Below, in pieces: positions 1 to 9,109 of a stretch of 64,000 nucleotides of DNA; the stretch's first letter is position 1; each line of letters opens with the position of its first letter. A program made the translations under genes and the position numbers. Location of the stretch: NCBI RefSeq assembly GCF_003148805.1, contig NZ_QGGX01000017.1, positions 62,001-126,000 of the forward strand, written 5' to 3'. The notes below the pieces were generated by a model. The model was not told the DNA's origin. It did not search any database and saw only the letters and a program-made list of their open reading frames with translations. Origin of the DNA: Aminobacter sp. AP02. GTDB lineage: Bacteria > Pseudomonadota > Alphaproteobacteria > Rhizobiales > Rhizobiaceae.

Positions 1-977
1 GCGATGTCGTAAATTTCGCCTTCCATGACATTGTCGCCGCTCTCGGGCTTCTTCGACGAAACCTTGATCTTCTCCGGCCTGATGGCGAAGGCTACCTCGG
101 TGCCCGCCGCGGCGTCGCCGGCGTTGGCAGTGCGGATGGTCAGGCCATTGGCGCCGGCGATGGTCGCGGCCGCACCGTTTCGGTCGGCGACCTTGCCTTC
201 GAACATGTTGATGTTGCCAACGAAGTCGGCGACGAAACGCGAACCTGGCGCCTCGTAGACCTCGGCCGGCGTCGCCACCTGCATCACCTCGCCCTTGTCG
301 AGGATGGCGATACGGTCAGCCATGGTCATGGCCTCTTCCTGGTCGTGGGTGACGACAACGAAAGTAAGGCCAAGCGTCTGCTGCAGGTCCATCAGCTCGA
401 ACTGGGTTTCCTCGCGCAGCTTCTTGTCGAGCGCGCCGAGTGGTTCATCAAGCAAAAGCACCTTCGGGCGCTTGGCAACCGCACGGGCAAGGGCAACGCG
501 CTGGCGCTGGCCGCCCGACAGCTGGTGCGGCTTTCGCTTAGCGAACTGGCCAAGCTTGACCAGCTTGAGCATGTCGGCGACACGCTGTTCGATCTCGGCC
601 TTGGGCATTCCGTCCTGCTTGAGGCCAAAGGCAATGTTCTGCTCGACCGTCATATGCGGGAACAGAGCGTAGGACTGGAACATCATGTTGACCGGCCGCC
701 GGTAGGGCGGAATGCCGCGAAGATCCTGGCCATCGAGCAGGATCTGGCCTTCGGTCGGCTCTTCGAAACCCGCGAGCATGCGCAGCAGCGTCGACTTCCC
801 GCAACCCGAGGCGCCAAGCAGCGCGAAGAACTCGCGCTCGTAGATCGACAGGGAGAGGTTGTTGACGGCGGTGAAGTCACCGAACCGCTTGGTAATGTTC
901 TTGAATTGAATGTAGGGCTTGGCGTCAGGCTGGTTCCAGGGCGCAAAGTCCCTGCGGATATTGCCGAGCGATTTCAT
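1..977 (-). CDS. potG: Putrescine/spermidine ABC transporter ATP-binding protein (3' end outside window)
   Basis: This is the cytoplasmic ATPase of a polyamine importer of the PotFGHI type. The first 325 residues are present; the C-terminus lies beyond base 1. Visible motifs are Walker A GASGCGKST (about residues 55-63), signature LSGGQ (153-157), Walker B LLLDEP (174-179) and the H-loop His near 211, followed by the start of the TOBE region typical of PotA/PotG. It lies downstream of the binding-protein gene on the same strand, 66 bases apart, with a terminator-like hairpin between them. The start ATG at 977 has a purine-rich GGAGGGG stretch just upstream. The permease genes are expected to the left, outside the window. 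PotA rather than PotG is possible; the binding protein next door favours a putrescine system. Confidence 0.9.
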   Translation of the reverse strand, partial: MKSLGNIRRDFAPWNQPDAKPYIQFKNITKRFGDFTAVNNLSLSIYEREFFALLGASGCGKSTLLRMLAGFEEPTEGQILLDGQDLRGIPPYRRPVNMMFQSYALFPHMTVEQNIAFGLKQDGMPKAEIEQRVADMLKLVKLGQFAKRKPHQLSGGQRQRVALARAVAKRPKVLLLDEPLGALDKKLREETQFELMDLQQTLGLTFVVVTHDQEEAMTMADRIAILDKGEVMQVATPAEVYEAPGSRFVADFVGNINMFEGKVADRNGAAATIAGANGLTIRTANAGDAAAGTEVAFAIRPEKIKVSSKKPESGDNVMEGEIYDI

Positions 978-1001
978 GTCCCCTCCGTCCTGCCCCGGGT
1001 G

Positions 1002-1030
1002 AAAAAATCCCGGCGCCGATGGCGCCGGGA
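1002..1030 (-). terminator. Intercistronic hairpin with T-tract between potF and potG
   Basis: On the minus strand a perfect 10-bp stem (TCCCGGCGCC / GGCGCCGGGA, 1008-1030, 3-base loop) is followed by six T residues (1002-1007). This is a textbook intrinsic terminator placed between the binding-protein gene and the ATPase gene. It probably attenuates read-through so that the binding protein is made in excess. Confidence 0.75.
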
Positions 1031-1043
1031 CGATCCCCAATAA

Positions 1044-2144
1044 CTACTGCCCCGTGACGACCTTGGTCCAGCTGCGGGTCACCGCGCGCTGTGTCTTGGG
1101 ATCGTAGGGCGCCACGGTGAAGAGTTTCGCCAGCATCGCCTCATCGGGGAAGATCGCCGGATCGCCAGCGATATCCTTGTCGATGAACGGCAGCGACGCC
1201 TTGTTGCCGTTGGCATAGAAGATGTAGTTGGACGCCTTGGCCGCGACTTCCGGCTTCATCATGTAGTTGATGAACTCGTGCGCTTCGGCAACGTGCTTGG
1301 CGTCGGCCGGGATCGCCATCTGGTCGAACCACATCTCCGCACCTTCCTTGGGGATGACGTAGTTGACCACAACACCCTGGTCTGCTTCCGCTGCGCGGTC
1401 GCGCGCCTGGAAGATGTCGCCGGACCAGCCGACGGCTAGGCAGATGTCACCATTGGCGAGCGCGTTGATGTATTCCGAGGAGTGGAACTTGCGGATCGAC
1501 GGACGGATCTGGAGCAGTGCTTCTTCCGCCTTCGACAGGTCGTCGAGCGCGGTCGACTGCGGCTTGAGCCCGAGATAGTTCAGAGTGGTCGGGAAAATGT
1601 CGGTTGGAGAATCCAGGACATAGACGCCGCACTCGGCAAGCTTGGCGATCTGCTCGGGCTTGAAGACGACATCCCAGCTGTCGATCTTGTCGATGCCGAG
1701 CGCTTCCTTGACCTTCTTTTCATTGTAGCCGATGCCGACCGTGCCCCACATGTAGTTGACCGAGTACTCGTTGCCTGGGTCGTAGGCGGCAGTGCGCTCG
1801 CTGACCACGTCCCACATGTTGGTGAGATTGGGCAGCTTGGACTTGTCGAGCTTCTGGTAGACGCCCGCCTGGATCTGACGCGCCAGGAAGGGGCTGGCCG
1901 TCGGCACCACCACATCGTAGCCACTGCCGCCGGCGAGCAGCTTGGTTTCGAGAATCTCATTGGAATCGTAGACGTCGTAGACGACCTTGATGCCCGTTTC
2001 CTTGGTGAAGTCTTCGATGATCGAGGAGTCGATGTAGTCCGACCAGTTGTAGACGTTGACGACGCGCTCCTGGGCTGCGGCCGGGGTTGCGACAACGGCA
2101 ATGAGGGCTGACGCAGCTGTCAGCCAAAGCGCTCTACGGTTCAT
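1044..2144 (-). CDS. potF: Periplasmic putrescine-binding protein
   Basis: This is an extracellular solute-binding protein that delivers putrescine (or a related polyamine) to the ABC transporter encoded just downstream. It has 366 residues, close to the usual PotF length. Residues 1-24 form a Sec signal peptide ending in PAAA before Gln25. The mature protein opens with VVNVYNWSDYID, the hallmark start of PotD/PotF proteins. The ATG at 2144 was chosen over longer in-frame starts because AAAGGAG lies at good spacing upstream and the signal peptide begins there. It is first in a minus-strand operon with potG. Substrate preference (putrescine or spermidine) cannot be settled from sequence reading alone. 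The gamma-glutamylputrescine genes 12-15 kb away make putrescine use plausible. Confidence 0.9.
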   Translation of the reverse strand: MNRRALWLTAASALIAVVATPAAAQERVVNVYNWSDYIDSSIIEDFTKETGIKVVYDVYDSNEILETKLLAGGSGYDVVVPTASPFLARQIQAGVYQKLDKSKLPNLTNMWDVVSERTAAYDPGNEYSVNYMWGTVGIGYNEKKVKEALGIDKIDSWDVVFKPEQIAKLAECGVYVLDSPTDIFPTTLNYLGLKPQSTALDDLSKAEEALLQIRPSIRKFHSSEYINALANGDICLAVGWSGDIFQARDRAAEADQGVVVNYVIPKEGAEMWFDQMAIPADAKHVAEAHEFINYMMKPEVAAKASNYIFYANGNKASLPFIDKDIAGDPAIFPDEAMLAKLFTVAPYDPKTQRAVTRSWTKVVTGQ

Positions 2145-2386
2145 GACATTCTCCTTTCGCGGACGCACCAATCCCGGCAGCATCCTGATCCCTGTGCAAA
2201 TCTTGTGATGAAGGTAGCGCGCTTTCGCCGGCTTGCCACGCGGCGCAAAACGTTTTGGCGAATTACATCTGCGGACACCGAAGCCCCGGCAGTGGAACCT
2301 GGCAAGATACGCCTGTGTTGTTGTTACCCTCGGGTCGCAGCCTGCCCGCCCGACCGCCGCATTGTCAATGGTAAACAATACATTGA

Positions 2387-3346
2387 TCAATCAGGGATAG
2401 GCATGCCCGTCACGCCCGGCCTCTGGGGCCTTGCCTGGCGTCTGAATTCGAGTGACAGGTGCACCAGCAAGGCCGTGAAAATGACCGCGCCGCCAACGAT
2501 GGTGCGGACTGACGGCACTTCGCCATGGATGAGCCAAACCCATATCGGACCAAGCAGCGGCTCGAATGTACCGATCAGGGCGGCAACGGCGGCCGGGATG
2601 AGCCGCGCGCCGGTAGCGAAACAAGCGAGGCCGAGGCCGAGATTGACCACGCCGAACGCAACCAGATATCCCATGTCGCGCGGCGACACGGCCAGCATCG
2701 TGGCTTGCGACGCAGCAAAAGTCGCGGCGATCAAGGTGCCAAGGCATGTGGCGGGCGTCATGCGCACATGAGCGAACCGGCGCGTGATGACGGTGGCAAT
2801 GGAAAAGACCACGGCGATCAGCAAGGCGAGCCCGTCGCCGACCGGTGAGACCTGGCCGCTGAACGATTCGGAAACCATGATGGCGACGCCCGAGATGACG
2901 GCGAAAATCGCCACCCATGTTGCGACAGCCACGCGCTCACGAAACAACACCCAGGCAAACAACGCCGCCAGCAACGGCACGCCGGCCTGCATCAAGAGAA
3001 TGTTGGCAACGGTCGTGTAGGAAAGGGCGACGACGAAAGAGGTCGAGGCGGTGGCGAAACAGATCGCCACCAGCAGGCCAGGCAAGCCCATGTCGCGGAA
3101 TAGTTTCAGCATTCCGCGCAGACCGTCGCGCCAGACCATGAAAGCCAGCAGGAAGGCGGCTGCCCAGACCGAGCGCCAGAACACCACCGTCCAGCTGTCC
3201 GCCACCTCGATGAAGCGGGCAATGGCGCCGCCCAGGCTCCACATCAGCGCCGACATGAACACCAGGAACACGCCGAGGCGCTCCTCGCGCCGCGAGACGT
3301 GCGGCGTGGCACCTCTTGGTGACTGCGAAGCGGCGAGATCTGTCAT
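2387..3346 (-). CDS. DMT-superfamily (EamA) permease
   Basis: This is a predicted inner-membrane transporter of the drug/metabolite family, 319 residues, with two EamA repeats and about ten hydrophobic segments (for example LGVFLVFMSALMWSLGGAIA near the start and a segment ending LIGTFEPLLGPIWVWLI in the second half). The second repeat shows the family's typical glutamate-proline in FEPLLGP. The ATG at 3346 starts a short polar leader before the first membrane helix; the longer upstream frame has no membrane character. The substrate is unknown. The gene is divergent from the flavin reductase-MFS operon, and its upstream region is shared with the SoxR-like promoter, so joint regulation is possible but not shown. 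Confidence 0.8.
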   Translation of the reverse strand: MTDLAASQSPRGATPHVSRREERLGVFLVFMSALMWSLGGAIARFIEVADSWTVVFWRSVWAAAFLLAFMVWRDGLRGMLKLFRDMGLPGLLVAICFATASTSFVVALSYTTVANILLMQAGVPLLAALFAWVLFRERVAVATWVAIFAVISGVAIMVSESFSGQVSPVGDGLALLIAVVFSIATVITRRFAHVRMTPATCLGTLIAATFAASQATMLAVSPRDMGYLVAFGVVNLGLGLACFATGARLIPAAVAALIGTFEPLLGPIWVWLIHGEVPSVRTIVGGAVIFTALLVHLSLEFRRQARPQRPGVTGMPIPD

Positions 3347-3528
3347 GGCGCTAATCTCGACGACTTGCGAGCGGCACGATGCGCTCGGAACGACTGGGAC
3401 TTGCGCGTTCGCGTAAAGCAAAGTGACCTGTGCGAGGAGGTCCAGCGCTCCGATCCCATTGTGGCACAAGGCGGGCAGCCTTGCCTGTTCGCATGCCAGA
3501 GGCCCTTTCCAACAACTCAAATAACTGC

Positions 3529-3559
3529 TTGACCTCAATCTTAGTTGAGGTTTTAAAGA
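3529..3559 (+). promoter_or_regulatory. SoxR-type promoter and operator
   Basis: An 18-bp palindrome at 3533-3550 has arms CCTCAA and TTGAGG around TCTTAG. It matches the known SoxR operator (arms CCTCAA/TTGAGG) in both arms and in spacing. It sits between a -35 like TTGACC (3529-3534) and a -10 like TAAAGA (3554-3559). The spacer is 19 bases, the over-long spacing that MerR-family activators such as SoxR require. It points at the flavin reductase and MFS genes. No soxR gene is in the window. Confidence 0.8.
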
Positions 3560-3599
3560 CGTGGCTCCACACAAGCATGAAACGGAGCTACCCCAAAAA

Positions 3600-4148
3600 A
3601 TGCCTCAGAAAATCAAGCTGGCCCTGATCTATGGCAGCGCCCGCGAAGGTCGTTTCTGCGACACCGTCGTAGATTGGGCAGCAACCGAGATCCGTGGGCA
3701 CCAGCAGTTCGACATCCGATTGATCGATCCACGGGAGCTTGCCAGCAATCGAGCCGATGTCACGCGCCGGCTAGGCGAGGCCGATGCATTCATTGTGGTG
3801 ACGCCCGAATACAATCATGGCTACACCGCCGATCTCAAAGCCCTGATCGATGCCCACAGCAAAGAGTGGCAAGCCAAACCGCTGGCATTCGTGTCGTATG
3901 GCGGCATCTCAGGCGGCCTGCGCGCCGTCGAGCAGTTGCGGCTGGTCTTTGCCGAACTTCATGTCGTGGCGATTCGCGACACCGTGAGCTTTGCCTTCGC
4001 CTCAAGGCGGTTCGACGCCTCGGGCGCGCTGATCGAACCACGCGACGCGCGCAAGGCGATGTCGCTTCTGTTGGCTCGCCTGCAATGGTGGGCGATCACC
4101 CTGCGCGAGGCTCGCACCAACTCGCCCTTTCTCGAGGTGGCGGCATGA
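3600..4148 (+). CDS. NADPH-dependent FMN reductase-family flavoprotein
   Basis: This is a predicted flavodoxin-fold oxidoreductase that binds FMN and reduces flavin or quinone substrates with NAD(P)H. It has 182 residues from the ATG at 3600. Family motifs are GSAREGR (12-18, phosphate loop), TPEYNHGY (68-75) and SYGG (99-102). An in-frame GTG at 3561 would give 13 more residues. It lies almost at the end of the SoxR-type promoter, before the expected transcription start, so 3600 is preferred. The stop overlaps the start of the MFS gene (ATGA), indicating translational coupling. A SoxR box upstream suggests a role in handling redox-active compounds. The true substrate is not known. Confidence 0.85.
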   Translation: MPQKIKLALIYGSAREGRFCDTVVDWAATEIRGHQQFDIRLIDPRELASNRADVTRRLGEADAFIVVTPEYNHGYTADLKALIDAHSKEWQAKPLAFVSYGGISGGLRAVEQLRLVFAELHVVAIRDTVSFAFASRRFDASGALIEPRDARKAMSLLLARLQWWAITLREARTNSPFLEVAA

Positions 4149-5377
4149 CCGTCGCACATCAGGTTCAACTCGTGCCGGCGACTCCGTTCCCCGAGAACCA
4201 TGCCCGGCGTAATGCGACGCTGCTGCTTATCAGCACACTGACGATCATGTCGGGCGCGACCATCTCGCCCTCGCTGCCGGCGATCGAAAGCCATTTCGCC
4301 GGCAGCGACAACGTCGAAATCCTGACCCGGCTCGTGCTGACGCTGCCGGCATTGTTCATCGTCATTTGCGCACCCTTCGCCGGTGGGCTGGCAGACCGCT
4401 TCGGGCGCAGGCCGCTGCTTATCGCGGGCGCCCTGCTATACGGGCTGAGCGGCATGTCGGGCCTGCTTGCTGACAGTCTGGCTGGACTTCTTGTCGGACG
4501 CGAGCTGCTCGGTATCGCCGTTGCCGGCGTCATGACCACCGCGACAGCGCTTGTCGGCGACTATTTCGCAGGATCGGAACGTGACCGGTTCATGGGCTAT
4601 CAGTCGGCTTTCGTAGGCATTGGCGGGCTGATCTTCTTGACCGGCGGCGGCATGCTGGCCGAACTGCACTGGCGCGCGCCGTTTGCAGTATACGGCCTGT
4701 CGCTGTTGCTGATCCCTGCCGTTCTGGCTTTCATCAATGAGCCTTGGCGCAACAATCCACCAATTGCCCGCGCTCCCGAGCTAACAGGCAAGACGATCTG
4801 GGTTGCGGTCTTTGCCGTCTACATGGCGGCCGTTCTCAATAGCGTCGCCTTCTACCTGCTTCCAACGCAGTTGCCGTTCTACCTCAATGCCATGGGCATC
4901 GGCTCACCAACCGTGGCCGGGCTTGCGATCGGCCTGGGCAACATGATCGGGGCAGTTGTCGCGCTGTTTTACGCCAGCCTGCGCGCCAGGCTGGGAGTGA
5001 CCGGCGTGTTCGCCCTCGCATTTGGCTTGATGGCCATCGGATACGGCCTGCTGGGAGTGACCGATACGCTGGTGACAGTGCTGGCGGCGGCGGGCGTTGT
5101 CGGGCTGGGGCTCGGAATGATCATGCCCAATATTGCCGCTGCGGCGATGGCAGCCGCGGCGCCCAAAATGCGTGGCCGCGTTGCTGGCGGCATGACTGCG
5201 AGTATCTTTGCCGGCCACTTCATATCGCCCTTCGTCAGTCAGCCGATGATCGCGGCGTTCGGGTTTGCGAGAACCTTCCTGTATGCCGGCCTCGTCACAG
5301 CCTGTGTCGCAATCCTTGTCGGGGCAGCGACAATGATTCATGCGCGCCGTGGCCACGCGATCGAGCCGGGCTTCTGA
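4145..5377 (+). CDS. MFS efflux transporter
   Basis: This is a predicted 12-helix major facilitator exporter of 410 residues. The N-terminal half carries the motif-A sequence GGLADRFGRRPLL between helices 2 and 3, and ALLYGLSGMSGLLA follows. The start ATG at 4145 overlaps the stop of the upstream flavin reductase by four bases. The pair is behind a SoxR-type promoter, and MFS pumps are common members of SoxR regulons outside enteric bacteria, so export of redox-cycling drugs or pigments is inferred. The gene converges on the frameshifted peptidase gene with a 7-bp-stem hairpin between them. Confidence 0.85.
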   Translation: MTVAHQVQLVPATPFPENHARRNATLLLISTLTIMSGATISPSLPAIESHFAGSDNVEILTRLVLTLPALFIVICAPFAGGLADRFGRRPLLIAGALLYGLSGMSGLLADSLAGLLVGRELLGIAVAGVMTTATALVGDYFAGSERDRFMGYQSAFVGIGGLIFLTGGGMLAELHWRAPFAVYGLSLLLIPAVLAFINEPWRNNPPIARAPELTGKTIWVAVFAVYMAAVLNSVAFYLLPTQLPFYLNAMGIGSPTVAGLAIGLGNMIGAVVALFYASLRARLGVTGVFALAFGLMAIGYGLLGVTDTLVTVLAAAGVVGLGLGMIMPNIAAAAMAAAAPKMRGRVAGGMTASIFAGHFISPFVSQPMIAAFGFARTFLYAGLVTACVAILVGAATMIHARRGHAIEPGF

Positions 5378-5384
5378 ACCCCAA

Positions 5385-5402
5385 GGGGCCAGTCTTGGCC
5401 CC
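5385..5402. terminator. Hairpin between convergent MFS and peptidase genes
   Basis: The perfect 7-bp stem GGGGCCA / TGGCCCC with a GTCT loop lies between two converging genes. There is no strong T-tract on either side, so it is a weak or bidirectional terminator candidate. Confidence 0.45.
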
Positions 5403-6840
5403 TACTTGCCCTGTTTCGCCATCCTCAGAACTTCCGACATGACAGCATCATCGCCGGCGGCGTAGCTGGCGAAGGTCTGGGCAACGGGAACCTCAGGCAG
5501 CAGGGAGCCTGCAGCCGTGCCGTAGAAATAGTTCAGGAAGAAGCAGGTCCCGATCTGCAAGAGACTGCAGCCCTTCTCCCAGTCGTGGTAGGCCGTGGTA
5601 TATCGGAACGCGATCTTCGAGTTGGGCATGATCGTCGTGCCGCCTTCGCCCCACATCTGGCCGGCGTCACCCATCTCCTCCCCGACCAGCACCGCCCGAC
5701 CGCCCGAATAGTATTTCAGCCGCGACGCGATGCTGATCGCCGCCGAGAAGGTGTTGCCACTGGTCAGGATGAATATCCGGCCATTGGGTACCGCTTCGGG
5801 CAGCAGCCGCGAAAAATCGGTCGCAAGCATGTAATTGCCACCGGGGCTGTACCTGAGATCGACGATGGCATGCTTGACCTTCCGCTTGCCGGCTTCGGCG
5901 AGCAAGTCGGATAGATAGTCCGACATCGGACGTGCTTCCTGATCGCGGAAACGGTTGATCTGTACGTAAAGAATGTCGTCCGTTTCGAGATAGGAGTGCC
6001 AAAAGTTCTCATCTGGGCGTGACAGGTGGCGCGGCGCTTCAACGCCATCCAGGACATGGACCCACCCGGTGTCGCTACCTATTGGGGGAACAGGGCTCAG
6101 GTCCCGCTTTGGCCAGACGGTTCTAGCCGAAGGTTCACCCTTGTCCGACGATGCCTCAAGCATGCGCTTGACCTCGGAGCCATCGGCCTTTCGCAAGCGG
6201 AATTCGCCTTCGTCCGGCTTACCCGCCAGCGTGGCCGCGTGGAGGAGCTCAGGCGAGATCATGAAATTCGGTGCAAGCTCCCGTGCATATTGGTCGGTGC
6301 CGCCGACATATGGACGTAGCGCTTCGACCAGGCGTTCGGGCGACTGGCCGTTCACGGCCAGGACTTGCGCGCCCAAGAGATCACTATGCTCGGCAATGGC
6401 GCGGACGACAAAAGACCGTCGGCAAACCAGCCGAGACGCAGAGGAACGGCGTTGAAGCCTTGTCCGCCGGCCAGACCAAGAACGTTGGTATGCCCATTTT
6501 GCGCAAGTGCGACCGCCTTGGCTGCTCCCATCGCCAATTCAGGCCGATCGAGTTCGGAGGCCCGGGCGGCAAGCTCGTCGAGCGCTTGGCCAAACGCTTC
6601 GCTGAATTGGGCCGTAAAGCTTCGTTCGATCTGCTGCATATTGCGAAGGTGCGCCAAATCCCCGGCATTGTTGCCGGCCAATGAGCCTCCGGTGGATGAA
6701 ACCGCTGCCGGATAGGGCTTGAAGACTGGATACAAGATCAAGGTGAGTGGCAGCACAAGGATAATCAGCAACGCAAATACGGCAAGCGCTCCGCGCTTCA
6801 GCCACCGCCTCCACCTATGTCCGTCACCAGGATTACTCAT
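5402..6840 (-). pseudogene. S41-type peptidase-like protein, frameshifted
   Basis: Two overlapping minus-strand frames together encode one membrane-anchored protein of about 479 residues. The upstream part (6840 to about 6412) begins with MSNPGDGH, has a membrane segment at about residues 16-37, and contains NGHTNV, a motif seen near the start of S41 peptidase-like domains. The downstream part (about 6414 to 5402) contains VNGQSPERL, DLRYSPGGN and TSGNTFSAA, which fit the catalytic-core region of S41 (tail-specific protease-like) proteins. Reading continuity requires one extra base in the short run CAAAAG at 6410-6415. So either the gene is broken or one base is missing from the assembly. The start ATG at 6840 has GGGAGC upstream. 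The serine in TSGNTFSA is the candidate nucleophile. Confidence 0.75.
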
Positions 6841-7054
6841 AGCCCGCTCCCAAAAACTGCTCAATTTGGAACAGCACATGGGTGGCGAGCATGCGGCGTT
6901 CAATTACCCGGCAAGTCAACTGCGTATGCTGCCCGAGGGTCAGGAAACGAATCGGCAAGGTTTGCCGCCGATAACGTGGGCAAACTATTAGAATCTGTGC
7001 ATCCGCCGGCTGGAAGCGAACCAAACTTTTCGAACCGATGCACTGGAGACCGCC

Positions 7055-9106
7055 ATGCTGACCGTACTCAACTGCCTCGTCACCGAACATGACTACCGCT
7101 TTGTCGCGGCAGCATTGGCGATATGTGCCCTCGGCTGCGTGGTGTCGATGCGATTGTTCGCGCGTGCCCGCAACGTCAGGCGCGCCAAGCACGCAGCCTT
7201 CATCGTCATGGCTGGCGTCGCTGGCGGCATGACCATCTGGACGACGCATTTCCTGGCAATGCTCGGCTTCATCCCCGATGTCGAACACGGCTTCGAGCCC
7301 AATTTCACCTTGCTTTCCCTGGGCTTCGCCATAGCCACGTCGATGGCTGGCTTTCTGATCGCCGCCAGTCGCGAACGCGCCTGGATGGTCGAGGCGGGTG
7401 GCATCATCATCGGCACAGGAATTGCGCTGATGCATTTTACCGGGATGCGCGGTTTCGTCGTTGCCGGTACCGTTTCCTACGATCCTGCTTTCGTTGCCTT
7501 TTCGATCGTGGCCGGGGCGGCGCTCGGCATGCTGGCGACCAATCGCGTGGCTCGGGGAACTACAGGCCGCAGCCAGTATGTCGGCATGGGTGCGCTTATC
7601 CTCGGAATCGGCATGATGCACTTCACCGCCATGGGTGCGGTACAGATCACGCCTGACCCGCGCGTAGCCGTTCCCGGTCAACTCATGTCGGACAGCGTGC
7701 TGGCAATCCTGGTCGTCGCGGTCACCGGGCTTGTCGTGCTGCTCGGCGCCGTTACTCACCTAGCCGAGGAACAGGGCCAGCAGGATACCGTCGCGCATTA
7801 CAGGCATCTTGCCATGCATGACCCGCTGACCGGCCTGCCCAATCGTGCCGCGGTTCGCGACGAACTTCCGGTGCGCCTGAAGCAGGCCGGTGGCACGTCG
7901 CTGGCAATCATTGCCATCGACCTCAACCGCTTCAAGGAAATCAACGACGTCTACGGCCATGCCGCGGGTGATGCTGTGTTGATCCAGACCACCGCGCGAA
8001 TAAAGACGTCGTTGATCGAGGGCGAGTTCTTCGCCCGTCTCGGCGGTGACGAATTCATTGCCGTGAAGCCGTTCACCCGAGAAAACGAAGTCGAAGAATT
8101 CGCCGCTCGCATCAGCGACGCCTTTTCACGGCCCAACGAGCTTGGCAACGGGCGCTTTTCCACCAGCGCCAGCATCGGCATCGCCGTCTACCCCAAGGAC
8201 GGCGACAATGTCGACGAGCTAACAATGCGCGCCGACCTTGCCATGTACCGGTCGAAAAAGGTGTCCGACGGAAACTGGTGCTGGTTCGACGCCGATGCCG
8301 ACGAAGACGGCCGCCGGCGGGGACAGATCGCGATCGGCCTGCGCAGTGCTGTTGCCGAAGGTTCATTGCGCCTAGTGTTCCAGCCACAGATATCGATGAA
8401 GAAACGCGAGTTGCTCGGCTTCGAGGCCCTGCTGCGCTGGACCAGCAGCGCACTCGGCGAGGTTTCTCCTTCAGACTTCATTCCTGTTGCCGAGCAGACC
8501 GGCATGATCGTCGAGATCGGCGACTGGGTTCTCATGCAGGCCTGCCGCGAGGCGAGCCAATGGCCGGCACCACTCAGCATCGCCGTCAACGTGTCGCCGA
8601 TCCAGCTGATGCGGCCGAACTTCGCCGAGAGGCTCAAGGAGATCTTGACAGAGACCGGCTTGGCCGCCACCCGGCTTGAGATCGAGATCACCGAAACAAC
8701 GCTCATCGACAATCCCGGCCAGGCGCTGCTGATCCTGCGCCAGATCAAGGCGCTGGGCGTCCGGGTTGCGATGGACGACTTCGGCACCGGCTATTCGTCG
8801 CTGTCGACGCTGTTCTCCTTCCCCTTCGACAAGATAAAGGTCGACCGCAGCTTCCTCAACGCGCTCGGCCGGCAGGCGCAGGCGACCAGCGTCATCGAGA
8901 TGGTTATCGAACTGGGCCACAAGCTGTCGATCCCCGTACTGGCCGAAGGCGTCGAGAACGATTTCCAGGCAGCTTTCCTCAAGGATCGCCGCTGCGACGA
9001 AGCGCAAGGCTTCTTGTATGGGCGCCCCCTCGATTCCGGCACGGCACGCACCCTGGCCCATACCGGCCTGAGCCCCGATGAGGCGACCCCCAGGCTAATT
9101 GCCTGA
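7055..9106 (+). CDS. MHYT-GGDEF-EAL cyclic-di-GMP signalling protein
   Basis: This is a membrane protein predicted to make and/or degrade cyclic di-GMP, with 683 residues. The N-terminal MHYT sensor has about seven membrane segments and the paired His-Met motifs HFLAML (His65), HFTGM (His127) and HFTAM (His189), thought to bind a metal, perhaps copper. The GGDEF domain follows (intact GGDEF at 330-334, DPLTGLPNR upstream). The EAL domain has FEALLRW (EAL 457-459) and DDFGTGYSS. No RxxD inhibitory site is seen five residues before GGDEF. Both catalytic signatures look complete, so the net direction cannot be predicted. It is transcribed alone, with about 210 bases upstream that hold its promoter. 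Confidence 0.93.
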   Translation: MLTVLNCLVTEHDYRFVAAALAICALGCVVSMRLFARARNVRRAKHAAFIVMAGVAGGMTIWTTHFLAMLGFIPDVEHGFEPNFTLLSLGFAIATSMAGFLIAASRERAWMVEAGGIIIGTGIALMHFTGMRGFVVAGTVSYDPAFVAFSIVAGAALGMLATNRVARGTTGRSQYVGMGALILGIGMMHFTAMGAVQITPDPRVAVPGQLMSDSVLAILVVAVTGLVVLLGAVTHLAEEQGQQDTVAHYRHLAMHDPLTGLPNRAAVRDELPVRLKQAGGTSLAIIAIDLNRFKEINDVYGHAAGDAVLIQTTARIKTSLIEGEFFARLGGDEFIAVKPFTRENEVEEFAARISDAFSRPNELGNGRFSTSASIGIAVYPKDGDNVDELTMRADLAMYRSKKVSDGNWCWFDADADEDGRRRGQIAIGLRSAVAEGSLRLVFQPQISMKKRELLGFEALLRWTSSALGEVSPSDFIPVAEQTGMIVEIGDWVLMQACREASQWPAPLSIAVNVSPIQLMRPNFAERLKEILTETGLAATRLEIEITETTLIDNPGQALLILRQIKALGVRVAMDDFGTGYSSLSTLFSFPFDKIKVDRSFLNALGRQAQATSVIEMVIELGHKLSIPVLAEGVENDFQAAFLKDRRCDEAQGFLYGRPLDSGTARTLAHTGLSPDEATPRLIA

Positions 9107-9109
9107 TCT

